NCBI GenBank assembly: GCA_900313475.1
Contig: OMRJ01000235.1
Coordinates: 1-6,250, forward strand
Length of the DNA: 6,250 nucleotides
Reading direction: 5' to 3'
Source: an uncultured Eubacteriales bacterium
Lineage (GTDB): Bacteria; Bacillota; Clostridia; Oscillospirales; Acutalibacteraceae
Part shown: positions 1-6,173 of the stretch, piece after piece
Numbering within the stretch: position 1 is the first letter of the stretch
Layout: the number at the start of each line of letters is the position of its first letter
Made by a program: the position numbers and the translations under genes
Notes under the pieces: generated by a model
Seen by the model: only the letters and a program-made list of their open reading frames with translations
What the model was told of the DNA's origin: nothing
Database searches by the model: none

Positions 1-21
1 AAAAACGAAAGGAATGTTAAA

Positions 22-1623
22 ATGGCAATTTCGGTAATACCCGTGTCATCGCTTGTGAAAATATTTTCACATGAAGCATTATCTTCACTGCCGCGCACAA
101 GCCGTCTGTCACTGCTTTGCGGCGAAAAAAGCGCGGTGCAATTCGCCGTTGTTTCCGATTCCGACTGTGAGACGGAATTTTCGGTCGACTGTGCGCTGCC
201 CGTCGAAGCCGGTACCGTACGGGAGATATATTCCGACCGTGCCTGTATCGATGACAGACCCGCGAACTGCACCGTGCTCAATAATGCGGACATCGGCTTT
301 TATCCCGATCTCATTGAGCCTGCATGCGGTAAACTGACGCTCGAAAACGGCAAAACGCTCGGAGTGTACTGTGAAGTGTGCGGCGCTGAGCCGGGCACGT
401 ATCCGCTTGTGTTTAAAGCCGGCGGAGAATCGGCAGCCGTTGAGGTTTATGTGTCCTCCGCAAAAATGCCCGTGCAGACGCTTATGTGCACTAACTGGTT
501 TCACACCGACTGCATCATGAGTTATTACGGTATCGAAGCTTTTTCGGACGAGTATTGGCGCATTACCGAAAATTTTGTGAGAAACGCCGTGTCCCACGGT
601 ATAAATATGATATTAACACCGGTATTTACGCTTGCTCTCGACACTGCCGTCGGTTCGGAGCGTCCGACCGTTCAGCTTATAGACGTGACGAAAAAAGGAT
701 ACGACTACACCTTCGATTACGCAAATTTTGACCGATGGGTCGCAATGTGTCTTGACTGCGGAGTTAAGTATTTTGAGATCTCTCATCTTTTTACACAATG
801 GGGAGCGAAGCACGCGCCGAAAATCATGGCACACACGTCAACCGGCTACCGCCGTATTTTCGGATGGGAGACAAACTCGGTGTCGCGCGGATATATGAGC
901 TTTCTGCGGCAGCTCGGCGCAAGCTTTAAGGAACACACCGATGCGCTCGGCATAACCGACATCTGCTATGTCCATTGCTCCGATGAGCCGGGCGGGCGCG
1001 ATATCGTGCGCTACAGAAGGTGTGCAGCGGCGGTCGGTGAGTTCTTTTCGGCGTTTGTGCACATGGATGCGCTGTCCGATTATAAATACTATTCAAAGGG
1101 CCTTGTTGACCTGCCCGTCCCGTGCGAGAGCGACATAGACAAATTCCGGGGACGTGTGGACAGGCTCTGGACATACTACTGCTGCGGGCCTTTTGAAAAC
1201 GAATACCCGAACAGATTCCTGTTTCTGCCGCTTGTGAAAATGCGTGTTATAGGTGTTCTGCTCTACAAATACGGCTGCGAGGGATTCCTGCACTGGGGCT
1301 TTAACTTCTGGTACTCGCAGTTTTCGCGCCGTCCCGTCGACCCGTTCACGGAGACTACCGCGGGCGGCAATTTTCCCGCCGGCGACGGCTTTATAGTTTA
1401 TCCCGGAGAAAACGGCAGACCGATGTGCTCGATCCGCGAAAAATCATTCCGTGACGGCGTGCGTGACTATGAGGCGCTTAAGGCTCTTGAAAAGAAAAAG
1501 GGCGCACGGTATGCGGCGGACTATATAAAACGTACTCTCGGCGACATCACGTTCACGTCATATCCGCTCGACACGGCGGTGTTTGAGGAATTTGCAAACG
1601 GACTTGCAAAAGAACTTGAATAA
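22..1623 (+). CDS. DUF4091 / GH123-like glycoside hydrolase, probably cytoplasmic
   Basis: A protein of 533 residues, recognised as a DUF4091-type protein related to glycoside hydrolase family 123 (N-acetylgalactosaminidase-like TIM-barrel enzymes). Residues 1 to about 145 look like the N-terminal beta-sandwich region, and about 150 to 470 like the catalytic barrel. Family-like motifs are N158-W-F-H161, H192-G-I-N-M, the acidic pair D321-E322 followed by P-G-G, L423-H-W-G-F-N-F, and R477-D-G-V-R-D-Y-E near the C-terminus. In GH123 an adjacent Asp-Glu pair acts in substrate-assisted hydrolysis, so D321/E322 are the likely catalytic residues (inference). The ATG at 22 has AAAGGA at 8-13, eight bases upstream. 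There is no hydrophobic signal segment, so the enzyme probably acts in the cytoplasm on imported glycans. The substrate cannot be assigned. The gene appears complete; what precedes it is outside the window. Confidence 0.8.
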   Translation: MAISVIPVSSLVKIFSHEALSSLPRTSRLSLLCGEKSAVQFAVVSDSDCETEFSVDCALPVEAGTVREIYSDRACIDDRPANCTVLNNADIGFYPDLIEPACGKLTLENGKTLGVYCEVCGAEPGTYPLVFKAGGESAAVEVYVSSAKMPVQTLMCTNWFHTDCIMSYYGIEAFSDEYWRITENFVRNAVSHGINMILTPVFTLALDTAVGSERPTVQLIDVTKKGYDYTFDYANFDRWVAMCLDCGVKYFEISHLFTQWGAKHAPKIMAHTSTGYRRIFGWETNSVSRGYMSFLRQLGASFKEHTDALGITDICYVHCSDEPGGRDIVRYRRCAAAVGEFFSAFVHMDALSDYKYYSKGLVDLPVPCESDIDKFRGRVDRLWTYYCCGPFENEYPNRFLFLPLVKMRVIGVLLYKYGCEGFLHWGFNFWYSQFSRRPVDPFTETTAGGNFPAGDGFIVYPGENGRPMCSIREKSFRDGVRDYEALKALEKKKGARYAADYIKRTLGDITFTSYPLDTAVFEEFANGLAKELE

Positions 1624-1644
1624 GCGCAGCTTATATGGTAAAAT
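1616..1644 (+). promoter_or_regulatory. candidate sigma-A promoter for the substrate-binding lipoprotein gene
   Basis: TTGAAT at 1616-1621 and TAAAAT at 1639-1644 are separated by exactly 17 bases, and a TG at 1636-1637 gives an extended -10 element. The -35 box overlaps the last codons and stop of the upstream glycosidase gene. Transcription would start near 1651, upstream of the tandem repeat. Recognised by eye only. Confidence 0.5.
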
Positions 1645-1673
1645 ATTCGGGTTAAAAAAACGCAAGTCGGGAA

Positions 1674-1712
1674 AAGCGGACGCGCACGAGAAGCGGACGC
1701 GCACGAGAAGCG
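1674..1712 (+). repeat. 17-bp direct tandem repeat, about 2.3 copies
   Basis: The unit AAGCGGACGCGCACGAG occurs at 1674-1690 and identically at 1691-1707, followed by a partial third copy AAGCG at 1708-1712. It lies in the presumed 5' untranslated leader of the lipoprotein gene, immediately upstream of its ribosome binding site. It may be a simple slippage duplication or a copy-number-variable leader element. No function is evident. Confidence 0.85.
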
Positions 1713-1720
1713 CAGACTGA

Positions 1721-1727
1721 AAGGAGG
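1721..1727 (+). promoter_or_regulatory. ribosome binding site that fixes a GTG start
   Basis: AAGGAGG lies seven bases before the GTG at 1735. This strong site, together with the lysine-rich signal peptide that begins directly at that codon, supports GTG as the real start. No ATG at the front of the frame offers an alternative. Confidence 0.75.
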
Positions 1728-1734
1728 GAGCCGT

Positions 1735-3375
1735 GTGAAAAAACGTATTACCGCAGCTTTTGCCGCTTTAACGGCTGTTTTGCTGTGCCTTGCCGCGTGC
1801 GGCTCCGAGACGGCTGTCGTGCTGCGCTTTGCCGTTGAAACGCAGGCTGTAACGTTCGATCCGCAGATCGCGGAGAGCGGGACTGCGAAAATGACGGTCC
1901 GAAATACGTTTGAGGGACTTGTCCGTCCGGACCCCGACGGTAAAATATCTCCCGGTGTTGCCGAAAAATGGGATATCTCGCCCGACGGGCTTACATACAC
2001 ATTTTATCTTCGCGAGGGCGCGGTGTGGCACGTTACGAAAAACGCAGCCAAACAGTTAGCGGGCAAGCTGCCCGAGGATTTTGCGCCCGAATCCGGAACG
2101 GGCGGTTATGTGATGCCGAAGGTCACGGCGAACGACTTCGTTTTTGCGTTCAGACGTGCGCTCGATCCCGCAACTGCTGCGCCCGATGCCGAGCTGCTCA
2201 CATCGATTGTAAATGCGCGGGAATCGCTTGCGGGGACTGTGCAGCCGAGCGAAATCGGCGTGAGCGCGCCCGATGAGAAAACGTTGGTGATAAGGCTTGC
2301 GGAGCGAAACGATGCATTTCTGTCCGTTCTTGCGGAGCCTGTGTGCATGCCGTGCAACGAGACTTTCTTCAACGCCTGCGGCGGAAGATACGGACTTCTC
2401 ATTGCATACAGCCTTTCAAACGGTCCGTTTTATCTGTCTTATTTTGACGAAACGACCTACAGATTGAGAAAAAGCGCCGATTACACGGGTGCGCACGCGG
2501 CGAAAGCCGACACACTGTGGTTCTATTACAATTCCGATTCCGATACGGTTCTGCAGAAGCTCAAAAACGGGGAGTATTCCGGCGCATACGTAACGGATTC
2601 ACAGCTTAAAAGGCTCAAGGTCGGCAAAAACGACGAGGTTAAAAGGGTAGCCGACACGAACAGAGTTTTCCTGATAAACAACAAGAACGAAAAACTTGCG
2701 ATAAAGGAGCTGCGTGACGCGTTTCTGTTTGCCACCGACACTGCGGCTGTCGCGGCGGATGCTGGTGAAATTTCCGCCGTTTTCCCCGTACCCGATGTCG
2801 CATGTGTCGAAAACGCGGCGGCACCGGCGCCCGTTTTTGATGAAACAAAGGTGAGCGCGGCGCTTGACAAGGCACTTGAAGCCGCCGAAACGGACAGTAT
2901 GTCGCTCACGGTTCTGTGTGATAAGAAAGACTCCGAAATACTTCGCCGTCAGCTTCAGCGCTGGCAGAGGATATTCGGCATACGTCTTGAAATAAAGCTC
3001 GAGGAAACCGATGCGCAGACGCTTGAGTCGAGAGTGGCAGGCTCCTCTTGGGAGATAGCTTTTTATCCGCTGCGCGTGTCATCCGACGAAGCAGGCGCGC
3101 TTTTCGGGAGGTTTGTTACCGATTCGTCCTCCCCGCTTACGGGCACCGCAAATGAGGATATAGATAAAAAAACCGCGGAATACACAGCCTCGACCGGAGA
3201 TGAGCGGTCAAGGCTCTTTACGGAGATATGCTCCGCTCTTATTTCGGACGGCGCGGTGCTGCCCGTCTGGAAGGAAACGAGCTGCTTTGTCTGCACCGAC
3301 GGTGTGCACGGCGTTTATGTCGGCGCGGGCGCAGACAGAAGGTATTTTGAAAATGCGTATATAAACAGGGATTGA
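1735..3375 (+). CDS. ABC transporter substrate-binding lipoprotein, family 5 (oligopeptide type)
   Basis: A protein of 546 residues with a lipoprotein signal peptide: basic start M-K-K-R, hydrophobic stretch to about residue 19, and lipobox L19-A-A-C22, so Cys22 would be lipidated and the mature protein anchored outside the membrane. The rest resembles the SBP_bac_5 (OppA/DppA) family. It has an F-D-P-Q segment shortly after the signal, the F-E-G-L-V and D-I-S-P-D-G-L-T-Y-T-F region, T131-A-N-D-F-V-F-A-F-R-R-A-L-D-P, and a C-terminal segment ending in Y-F-E-N-A-Y-I, as in OppA proteins. It likely captures peptides for import, but family 5 members also bind other ligands. No permease or ATPase gene lies in the window, so the partner transporter is unknown. 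The GTG start and strong ribosome binding site are discussed separately. The DUF1015 gene follows after 43 bases with no terminator, so the two are probably cotranscribed. Confidence 0.85.
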   Translation: MKKRITAAFAALTAVLLCLAACGSETAVVLRFAVETQAVTFDPQIAESGTAKMTVRNTFEGLVRPDPDGKISPGVAEKWDISPDGLTYTFYLREGAVWHVTKNAAKQLAGKLPEDFAPESGTGGYVMPKVTANDFVFAFRRALDPATAAPDAELLTSIVNARESLAGTVQPSEIGVSAPDEKTLVIRLAERNDAFLSVLAEPVCMPCNETFFNACGGRYGLLIAYSLSNGPFYLSYFDETTYRLRKSADYTGAHAAKADTLWFYYNSDSDTVLQKLKNGEYSGAYVTDSQLKRLKVGKNDEVKRVADTNRVFLINNKNEKLAIKELRDAFLFATDTAAVAADAGEISAVFPVPDVACVENAAAPAPVFDETKVSAALDKALEAAETDSMSLTVLCDKKDSEILRRQLQRWQRIFGIRLEIKLEETDAQTLESRVAGSSWEIAFYPLRVSSDEAGALFGRFVTDSSSPLTGTANEDIDKKTAEYTASTGDERSRLFTEICSALISDGAVLPVWKETSCFVCTDGVHGVYVGAGADRRYFENAYINRD

Positions 3376-3418
3376 AACGGCTTGAGAGCAGGGTTCTTTT
3401 CCTTTAGGAGGTCATACA

Positions 3419-4657
3419 ATGTCAGTAATCCGTCCTTTTTCGGCGTTAAGACCGAAAAAAGAGTATGCGTCCGCCGTGGCGGCGCTTCCCTATGATGTTA
3501 TGAATTCGGAGGAGGCACGGGAAAAGGTCAAAAACCTGCCTTATTCGTTTCTGCACGTCGACAAAGCCGAAATTGATCTGCCTGTCGGCACAGATCTTTA
3601 TTCCGACGCAGTCTATGCCAAGGCTGCCGAAAATCTGAAAAAGCTTGAAACGGACGGTATCTGCGTCCGCGACGCAAAAAAGAACCTTTATATTTATCGG
3701 CAGACAATGGGCAGCACGGTTCAGACAGGTGTCGTCGGCTGCGCATCCGTCGACGATTATCTCAACGGCGTTATAAAGCGCCATGAGCTTACGCGCGCCG
3801 ACAAGGAGGAGGACAGAATACGCCATGTGGACACATGCGACGCAAACACGGGTCCCATTTTCCTTGCCTACCGCGAGAGCGCGGATATCGACGCGATACT
3901 CGACAAATATACGGCTCTTGCGCCCGAATACGACTTTGTGTCGGACGGCGGCGTGAGAAACGAGGTGTGGGCAGTCGATGACGAAAAAGACACAGCCGCA
4001 CTTGTCAGGGGCTTTGAAGCCGTGCCGTCGCTCTATATTGCCGACGGTCATCACCGTGCGGCAAGCGCCGTAAAGGTTGCCCTTAAGCGTCGCGAGGCTC
4101 ACCCCGATTACACGGGAGACGAGGAATTTAACTTTTTCCTTGCCGTTTATTTCAGATCAAACGATCTTAAAATTCTCGATTACAACCGTCTTATAAAGGA
4201 TCTCAACGGTCATTCACCCGCGGAGCTTATGTCGCTTCTCGGCGAAAGCTTTACCGTGAGCGGGCATGACGGCGCGGTGCATCCCTCAGAGCGGCACATG
4301 TTCGGGATGTATCTCGACGGAAAATGGTATTCGCTCCGTCTTAAGGACGGTATAGCCGATGAGAACGATCCCGTCGGCAGTCTTGATGTGTCGCTGCTGC
4401 AAAAGCTGGTTATAAGCCGCATTTTCGGAATCGACGATCCGAGAACCGATAAGCGTATTGATTTCGTCGGCGGAATAAGAGGCTTGGGAGAGCTTGAAAA
4501 GCGCTGCTCCGAGGATATGCGCGTCGCTTTTTCGATGTTCCCCACGTCGCTTGACGAGCTTATGCGCATTGCGGACGCCTCCATGATTATGCCGCCGAAG
4601 TCGACATGGTTCGAACCGAAGCTTTTGAGCGGACTTTTTATCCATTTTCTTCGCTGA
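3419..4657 (+). CDS. DUF1015 family protein (possible ParB/Srx-like fold)
   Basis: A protein of 412 residues recognised as a complete DUF1015 protein. The N-terminus has the family start (I4-R-P-F) and A22-L-P-Y-D-V27, followed by a P-Y-S-F-L-H-V-D segment. The central Y-I-A-D209-G-H-H-R213-A-A motif resembles the G-x-x-R motif of ParB/sulfiredoxin-fold proteins, and the C-terminus ends with the family-like M-P-P-K-S-T-W-F-E-P-K stretch. The biochemical function of this gene is not known to me. The ParB/Srx resemblance, which free serine kinases such as SbnI share, makes a small-molecule kinase role possible, but that is inference. The ATG at 3419 has AGGAGG at 3406-3411, seven bases away. 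There is no signal peptide or membrane segment, so it is cytoplasmic. No serine-biosynthesis gene is adjacent in the window. Confidence 0.85.
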   Translation: MSVIRPFSALRPKKEYASAVAALPYDVMNSEEAREKVKNLPYSFLHVDKAEIDLPVGTDLYSDAVYAKAAENLKKLETDGICVRDAKKNLYIYRQTMGSTVQTGVVGCASVDDYLNGVIKRHELTRADKEEDRIRHVDTCDANTGPIFLAYRESADIDAILDKYTALAPEYDFVSDGGVRNEVWAVDDEKDTAALVRGFEAVPSLYIADGHHRAASAVKVALKRREAHPDYTGDEEFNFFLAVYFRSNDLKILDYNRLIKDLNGHSPAELMSLLGESFTVSGHDGAVHPSERHMFGMYLDGKWYSLRLKDGIADENDPVGSLDVSLLQKLVISRIFGIDDPRTDKRIDFVGGIRGLGELEKRCSEDMRVAFSMFPTSLDELMRIADASMIMPPKSTWFEPKLLSGLFIHFLR

Positions 4658-4692
4658 TTTCGCGTTCCGCGTAAAAAAAGTTTAAAAAAGAC

Positions 4693-4721
4693 TTGCATTT
4701 AAACATGAATTCTGTTATCAT
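4693..4721 (+). promoter_or_regulatory. candidate sigma-A promoter for rpmB
   Basis: TTGCAT at 4693-4698 and TATCAT at 4716-4721 are 17 bases apart, and TG at 4713-4714 gives an extended -10 element. Expected transcription start is near 4728, leaving a leader of about 54 bases. An A/T-rich tract lies just upstream (4672-4690). It fits a separately controlled ribosomal protein gene after the DUF1015 stop. Confidence 0.6.
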
Positions 4722-4763
4722 GTTTTTTGCTGATTTACAGAGGGGTATTTTAACCCATTAACC

Positions 4764-4771
4764 AAAGGAGG
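4764..4771 (+). promoter_or_regulatory. rpmB: ribosome binding site that decides the rpmB start
   Basis: AAAGGAGG ends ten bases before the ATG at 4782. An in-frame GTG at 4773 sits almost directly against this site and could not be used with it, so the longer frame is rejected. The ATG also gives the family's usual N-terminus, M-A-K-C. Confidence 0.85.
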
Positions 4772-4781
4772 TGTGCTCTCA

Positions 4782-4970
4782 ATGGCAAAGTGTGATTTTT
4801 GCGGCAAAGACGTAAAATTCGGTATCAAGGTATCTCACTCACACAGAAGATCCAACAGAACATGGAAGCCCAACATCAAAAGGGTAAAGGCTGTTGTTAA
4901 CGGTTCCCCCTGCAGAGTGTATGCATGCACACGCTGCATCCGTTCGGGCAAGGTTACGAGAGCTGTCTGA
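4782..4970 (+). CDS. rpmB: 50S ribosomal protein L28 (bL28), zinc-ribbon form
   Basis: A basic protein of 62 residues, a usual length for bL28 in Bacillota. It starts M-A-K-C4-D-F-C7-G-K and carries a second pair C49-T-R-C52 near the C-terminus. These two CxxC pairs are the zinc-binding ribbon of the C+ form of L28. One further cysteine, C44, is not part of the ribbon. The family motif around S18-H-S-H-R-R-S-N-R-T-W-K-P-N is intact. The protein is a structural component of the large ribosomal subunit. The gene stands alone with its own candidate promoter and an intrinsic terminator, so it is probably monocistronic. C+ paralogues are known in bacteria to be replaced by cysteine-free copies under zinc limitation; no second copy is seen here. 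Confidence 0.97.
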   Translation: MAKCDFCGKDVKFGIKVSHSHRRSNRTWKPNIKRVKAVVNGSPCRVYACTRCIRSGKVTRAV

Positions 4971-5005
4971 TCGGTTTTTATAACGGTACTAATGAGACGA
5001 AACAT

Positions 5006-5033
5006 AAAGCATCGGTTTTTCCGGTGCTTTTTT
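5006..5033 (+). terminator. intrinsic terminator of rpmB
   Basis: A ten-base-pair stem (AAAGCATCGG at 5006-5015 with CCGGTGCTTT at 5021-5030, including one T-G wobble) closes a TTTTT loop. The last T bases of the stem run on into a six-T tract at 5028-5033. It lies 35 bases after the rpmB stop. Confidence 0.9.
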
Positions 5034-5117
5034 CGTTGCTCCCGTTTTTAATTTACAGAAGAAAAACCGTTTTGTTTGCTGCTTGCCGTGCGCGGAACAG
5101 ACGGTGAAAAGACACAG

Positions 5118-5151
5118 CGCGAAAGCATAATCTTTGCGTTCCGGTTTTTTT
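5118..5151 (+). terminator. weak terminator-like hairpin before the VTC gene
   Basis: CGC-AAAG at 5118-5125 (with a bulged G at 5121) can pair with CTTTGCG at 5132-5138, and a run of seven T bases follows at 5145-5151. Alternatively CGGAAC at 5093-5098 pairs with GTTCCG at 5138-5143, directly before the same T run. It may be a second terminator or an attenuator-like leader. The rest of 5034-5226 shows no gene and no convincing promoter. Confidence 0.3.
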
Positions 5152-5210
5152 GAAAAATGTCATATCTTTTAACTACGCTTTAGTTTGCCGTTTTATCATG
5201 CAGTCAAAAC

Positions 5211-5218
5211 AAAGGAGG
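5211..5218 (+). promoter_or_regulatory. ribosome binding site that decides the VTC gene start
   Basis: AAAGGAGG lies eight bases before the ATG at 5227. The open frame extends upstream to a TTG at 5185, but the site falls inside that extension and the extra residues do not resemble the family. Confidence 0.85.
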
Positions 5219-5226
5219 CGACGGAA

Positions 5227-5952
5227 ATGAGCGCAGTACAGTGTTTTGAACGCAGCGAGATAAAATATCTGCTGACGCGGGAGCAGTACGGCTTTTTTAC
5301 CGACCGTGCGGCGGCGGAGCTGATGCCGGACGAATATCCGAAATGCAGTATCAGGAGTCTTTATTTTGACACTCCCGATTATCTTCTGATAACGCGTTCA
5401 TGTGAACAGCCGGAGTACAAAGAGAAAATCAGGCTTCGCGCATATTCGGATGTGACGCCGCAGAGCGCGGTGTTTGCAGAACTGAAAAAGAAATACGATT
5501 CGGTTGTATACAAGCGGCGCACAAGTCTTTCGGAGGAGAATGCCGTAAAGTGGCTTGAGGGTAAAAAGCATTTTCGCGGCACGCAGATAGAGCGCGAAAT
5601 AGATTCGTTCGCGGAGCATTACAAAACGCTTCGTCCGGCGGCGCTTGTGTTTTGCGACAGACTTTCGTTCGTTGCACGCTCAAATCCCGATTTGCGCATA
5701 ACGTTTGACATGAACGTGAAAGGACGGCTGCACGATTTGTCGCTCACGCGCCCCGTTTACGGAGAGGAGCTTTGCCCGGGGCGCATCATAATGGAAATAA
5801 AGGCTCCCGGCGCGGTGCCTGTGTGGCTTGCGAAGATATTGTCAGAGGGAAAAATATACAAAACAGGCTTTTCAAAATACGGAACGCTTTATCTGAAATC
5901 GTTCGGAGCGGCAAGAAATAAAAGAGAGAATGACAATGTCTGCAATTTTTAA
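5227..5952 (+). CDS. VTC-domain protein, polyphosphate polymerase family
   Basis: A protein of 241 residues recognised as a bacterial VTC-domain protein, related to the catalytic domain of yeast Vtc4, which makes polyphosphate from ATP inside a triphosphate-tunnel-metalloenzyme barrel. Tunnel-like charged motifs occur in family order: E8-R-S-E-I-K13, S41-I-R43-S-L-Y-F-D-T, K65-E-K-I-R69-L-R71, E85-L-K-K-K89 with R97-R98, I121-E-R-E, D144-R145, M179-E180-I-K182 (E180 is the likely metal-binding glutamate by analogy) and F205-S-K-Y-G near the end. There is no signal peptide or membrane segment. The DUF4956 gene overlaps its 3' end by 17 bases, a common pairing with a membrane partner. Polyphosphate synthesis is inferred from the family; other tunnel-enzyme reactions are possible. 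Confidence 0.85.
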   Translation: MSAVQCFERSEIKYLLTREQYGFFTDRAAAELMPDEYPKCSIRSLYFDTPDYLLITRSCEQPEYKEKIRLRAYSDVTPQSAVFAELKKKYDSVVYKRRTSLSEENAVKWLEGKKHFRGTQIEREIDSFAEHYKTLRPAALVFCDRLSFVARSNPDLRITFDMNVKGRLHDLSLTRPVYGEELCPGRIIMEIKAPGAVPVWLAKILSEGKIYKTGFSKYGTLYLKSFGAARNKRENDNVCNF

Positions 5953-6169
5953 CGGTTTATTTGATACAACGGGGCCGTCGGTGATATCGGTGACGGATTT
6001 TCTTATCTGCCTTATGTCGTCGCTTGCGCTCGGCATTATACTTGCAATTATTTGCACACGCAAAACTGTAGCCTCAAAAAGCTTCACCGTTACCGCGGCG
6101 CTGATTCCCGCAATAGAGTGCGTGGTTAGGCTGACGGGATTTGAACCCGTGTCGGTTTTGACCGGCTGA
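5936..6169 (+). CDS. DUF4956 membrane protein, truncated at its junction with a tRNA-like sequence
   Basis: The frame gives 77 residues from the ATG at 5936. Residues 1-64 look like the N-terminus of a DUF4956 membrane protein, the usual neighbour of VTC genes: a first membrane segment at about residues 17-40, then S47-K-S-F-T-V-T and the start of a second segment ending near I57-P-A-I-E-C-V-V64. From residue 65 (base 6128) the frame reads through the antisense of a tRNA-like sequence and stops at 6167, so residues 65-77 are not native. Full-length relatives are clearly longer and continue with further membrane segments, so this copy is probably non-functional, or its remainder lies elsewhere. 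An ATG at 5930 is possible, but the weak ribosome binding site AAGAGAG (5922-5928) is spaced seven bases from 5936 and only one from 5930. It overlaps the end of the VTC gene by 17 bases. Confidence 0.65.
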   Translation: MSAIFNGLFDTTGPSVISVTDFLICLMSSLALGIILAIICTRKTVASKSFTVTAALIPAIECVVRLTGFEPVSVLTG

Positions 6170-6173
6170 TTTT
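6123..6173 (-). tRNA. 3' part of a class II (Leu-like) tRNA; 5' half not seen
   Basis: Read on the - strand, a T arm with a perfect five-pair stem (ACGGG 6150-6146, CCCGT 6138-6134) and the T loop TTCAAAT is followed by the acceptor strand CAGCCTA (6133-6127), discriminator A (6126) and CCA (6125-6123). Before the T arm is a long variable arm whose CGGT (6164-6161) pairs with ACCG (6156-6153) around CAAA, and before that AAAA-TCAGC (6173-6165) could be the end of an anticodon loop and the 3' strand of its stem. The long variable arm and A73 fit tRNA-Leu, or less well tRNA-Tyr. No normal D arm or 5' acceptor strand (TAGGCTG expected) is found within a normal tRNA length, so this is a fragment or an interrupted gene. 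Confidence 0.5.

Noticed and set aside
109..597. - strand open frame of 162 codons inside the glycosidase gene
   Set aside because: Antisense shadow produced by codon bias in the real gene; the product shows no recognisable features.
1621..1633. Hairpin TAAGC-GCA-GCTTA as a terminator of the glycosidase gene
   Set aside because: The stem is only five pairs and no T run follows; it overlaps the candidate promoter spacer instead.
3446..4102. Long - strand open frame of 218 codons inside the DUF1015 gene
   Set aside because: It is an antisense shadow of a well-recognised gene, has no ribosome binding site of note, and its product resembles no family.
4661..4679. CGCG-TTC-CGCG hairpin after the DUF1015 gene as a terminator
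   Set aside because: The stem is four pairs and is followed by A bases, not T bases, on the transcribed + strand.
4925..5107. + strand open frame overlapping the end of rpmB
   Set aside because: It runs through the rpmB coding end and straight through the intrinsic terminator, and has no ribosome binding site.
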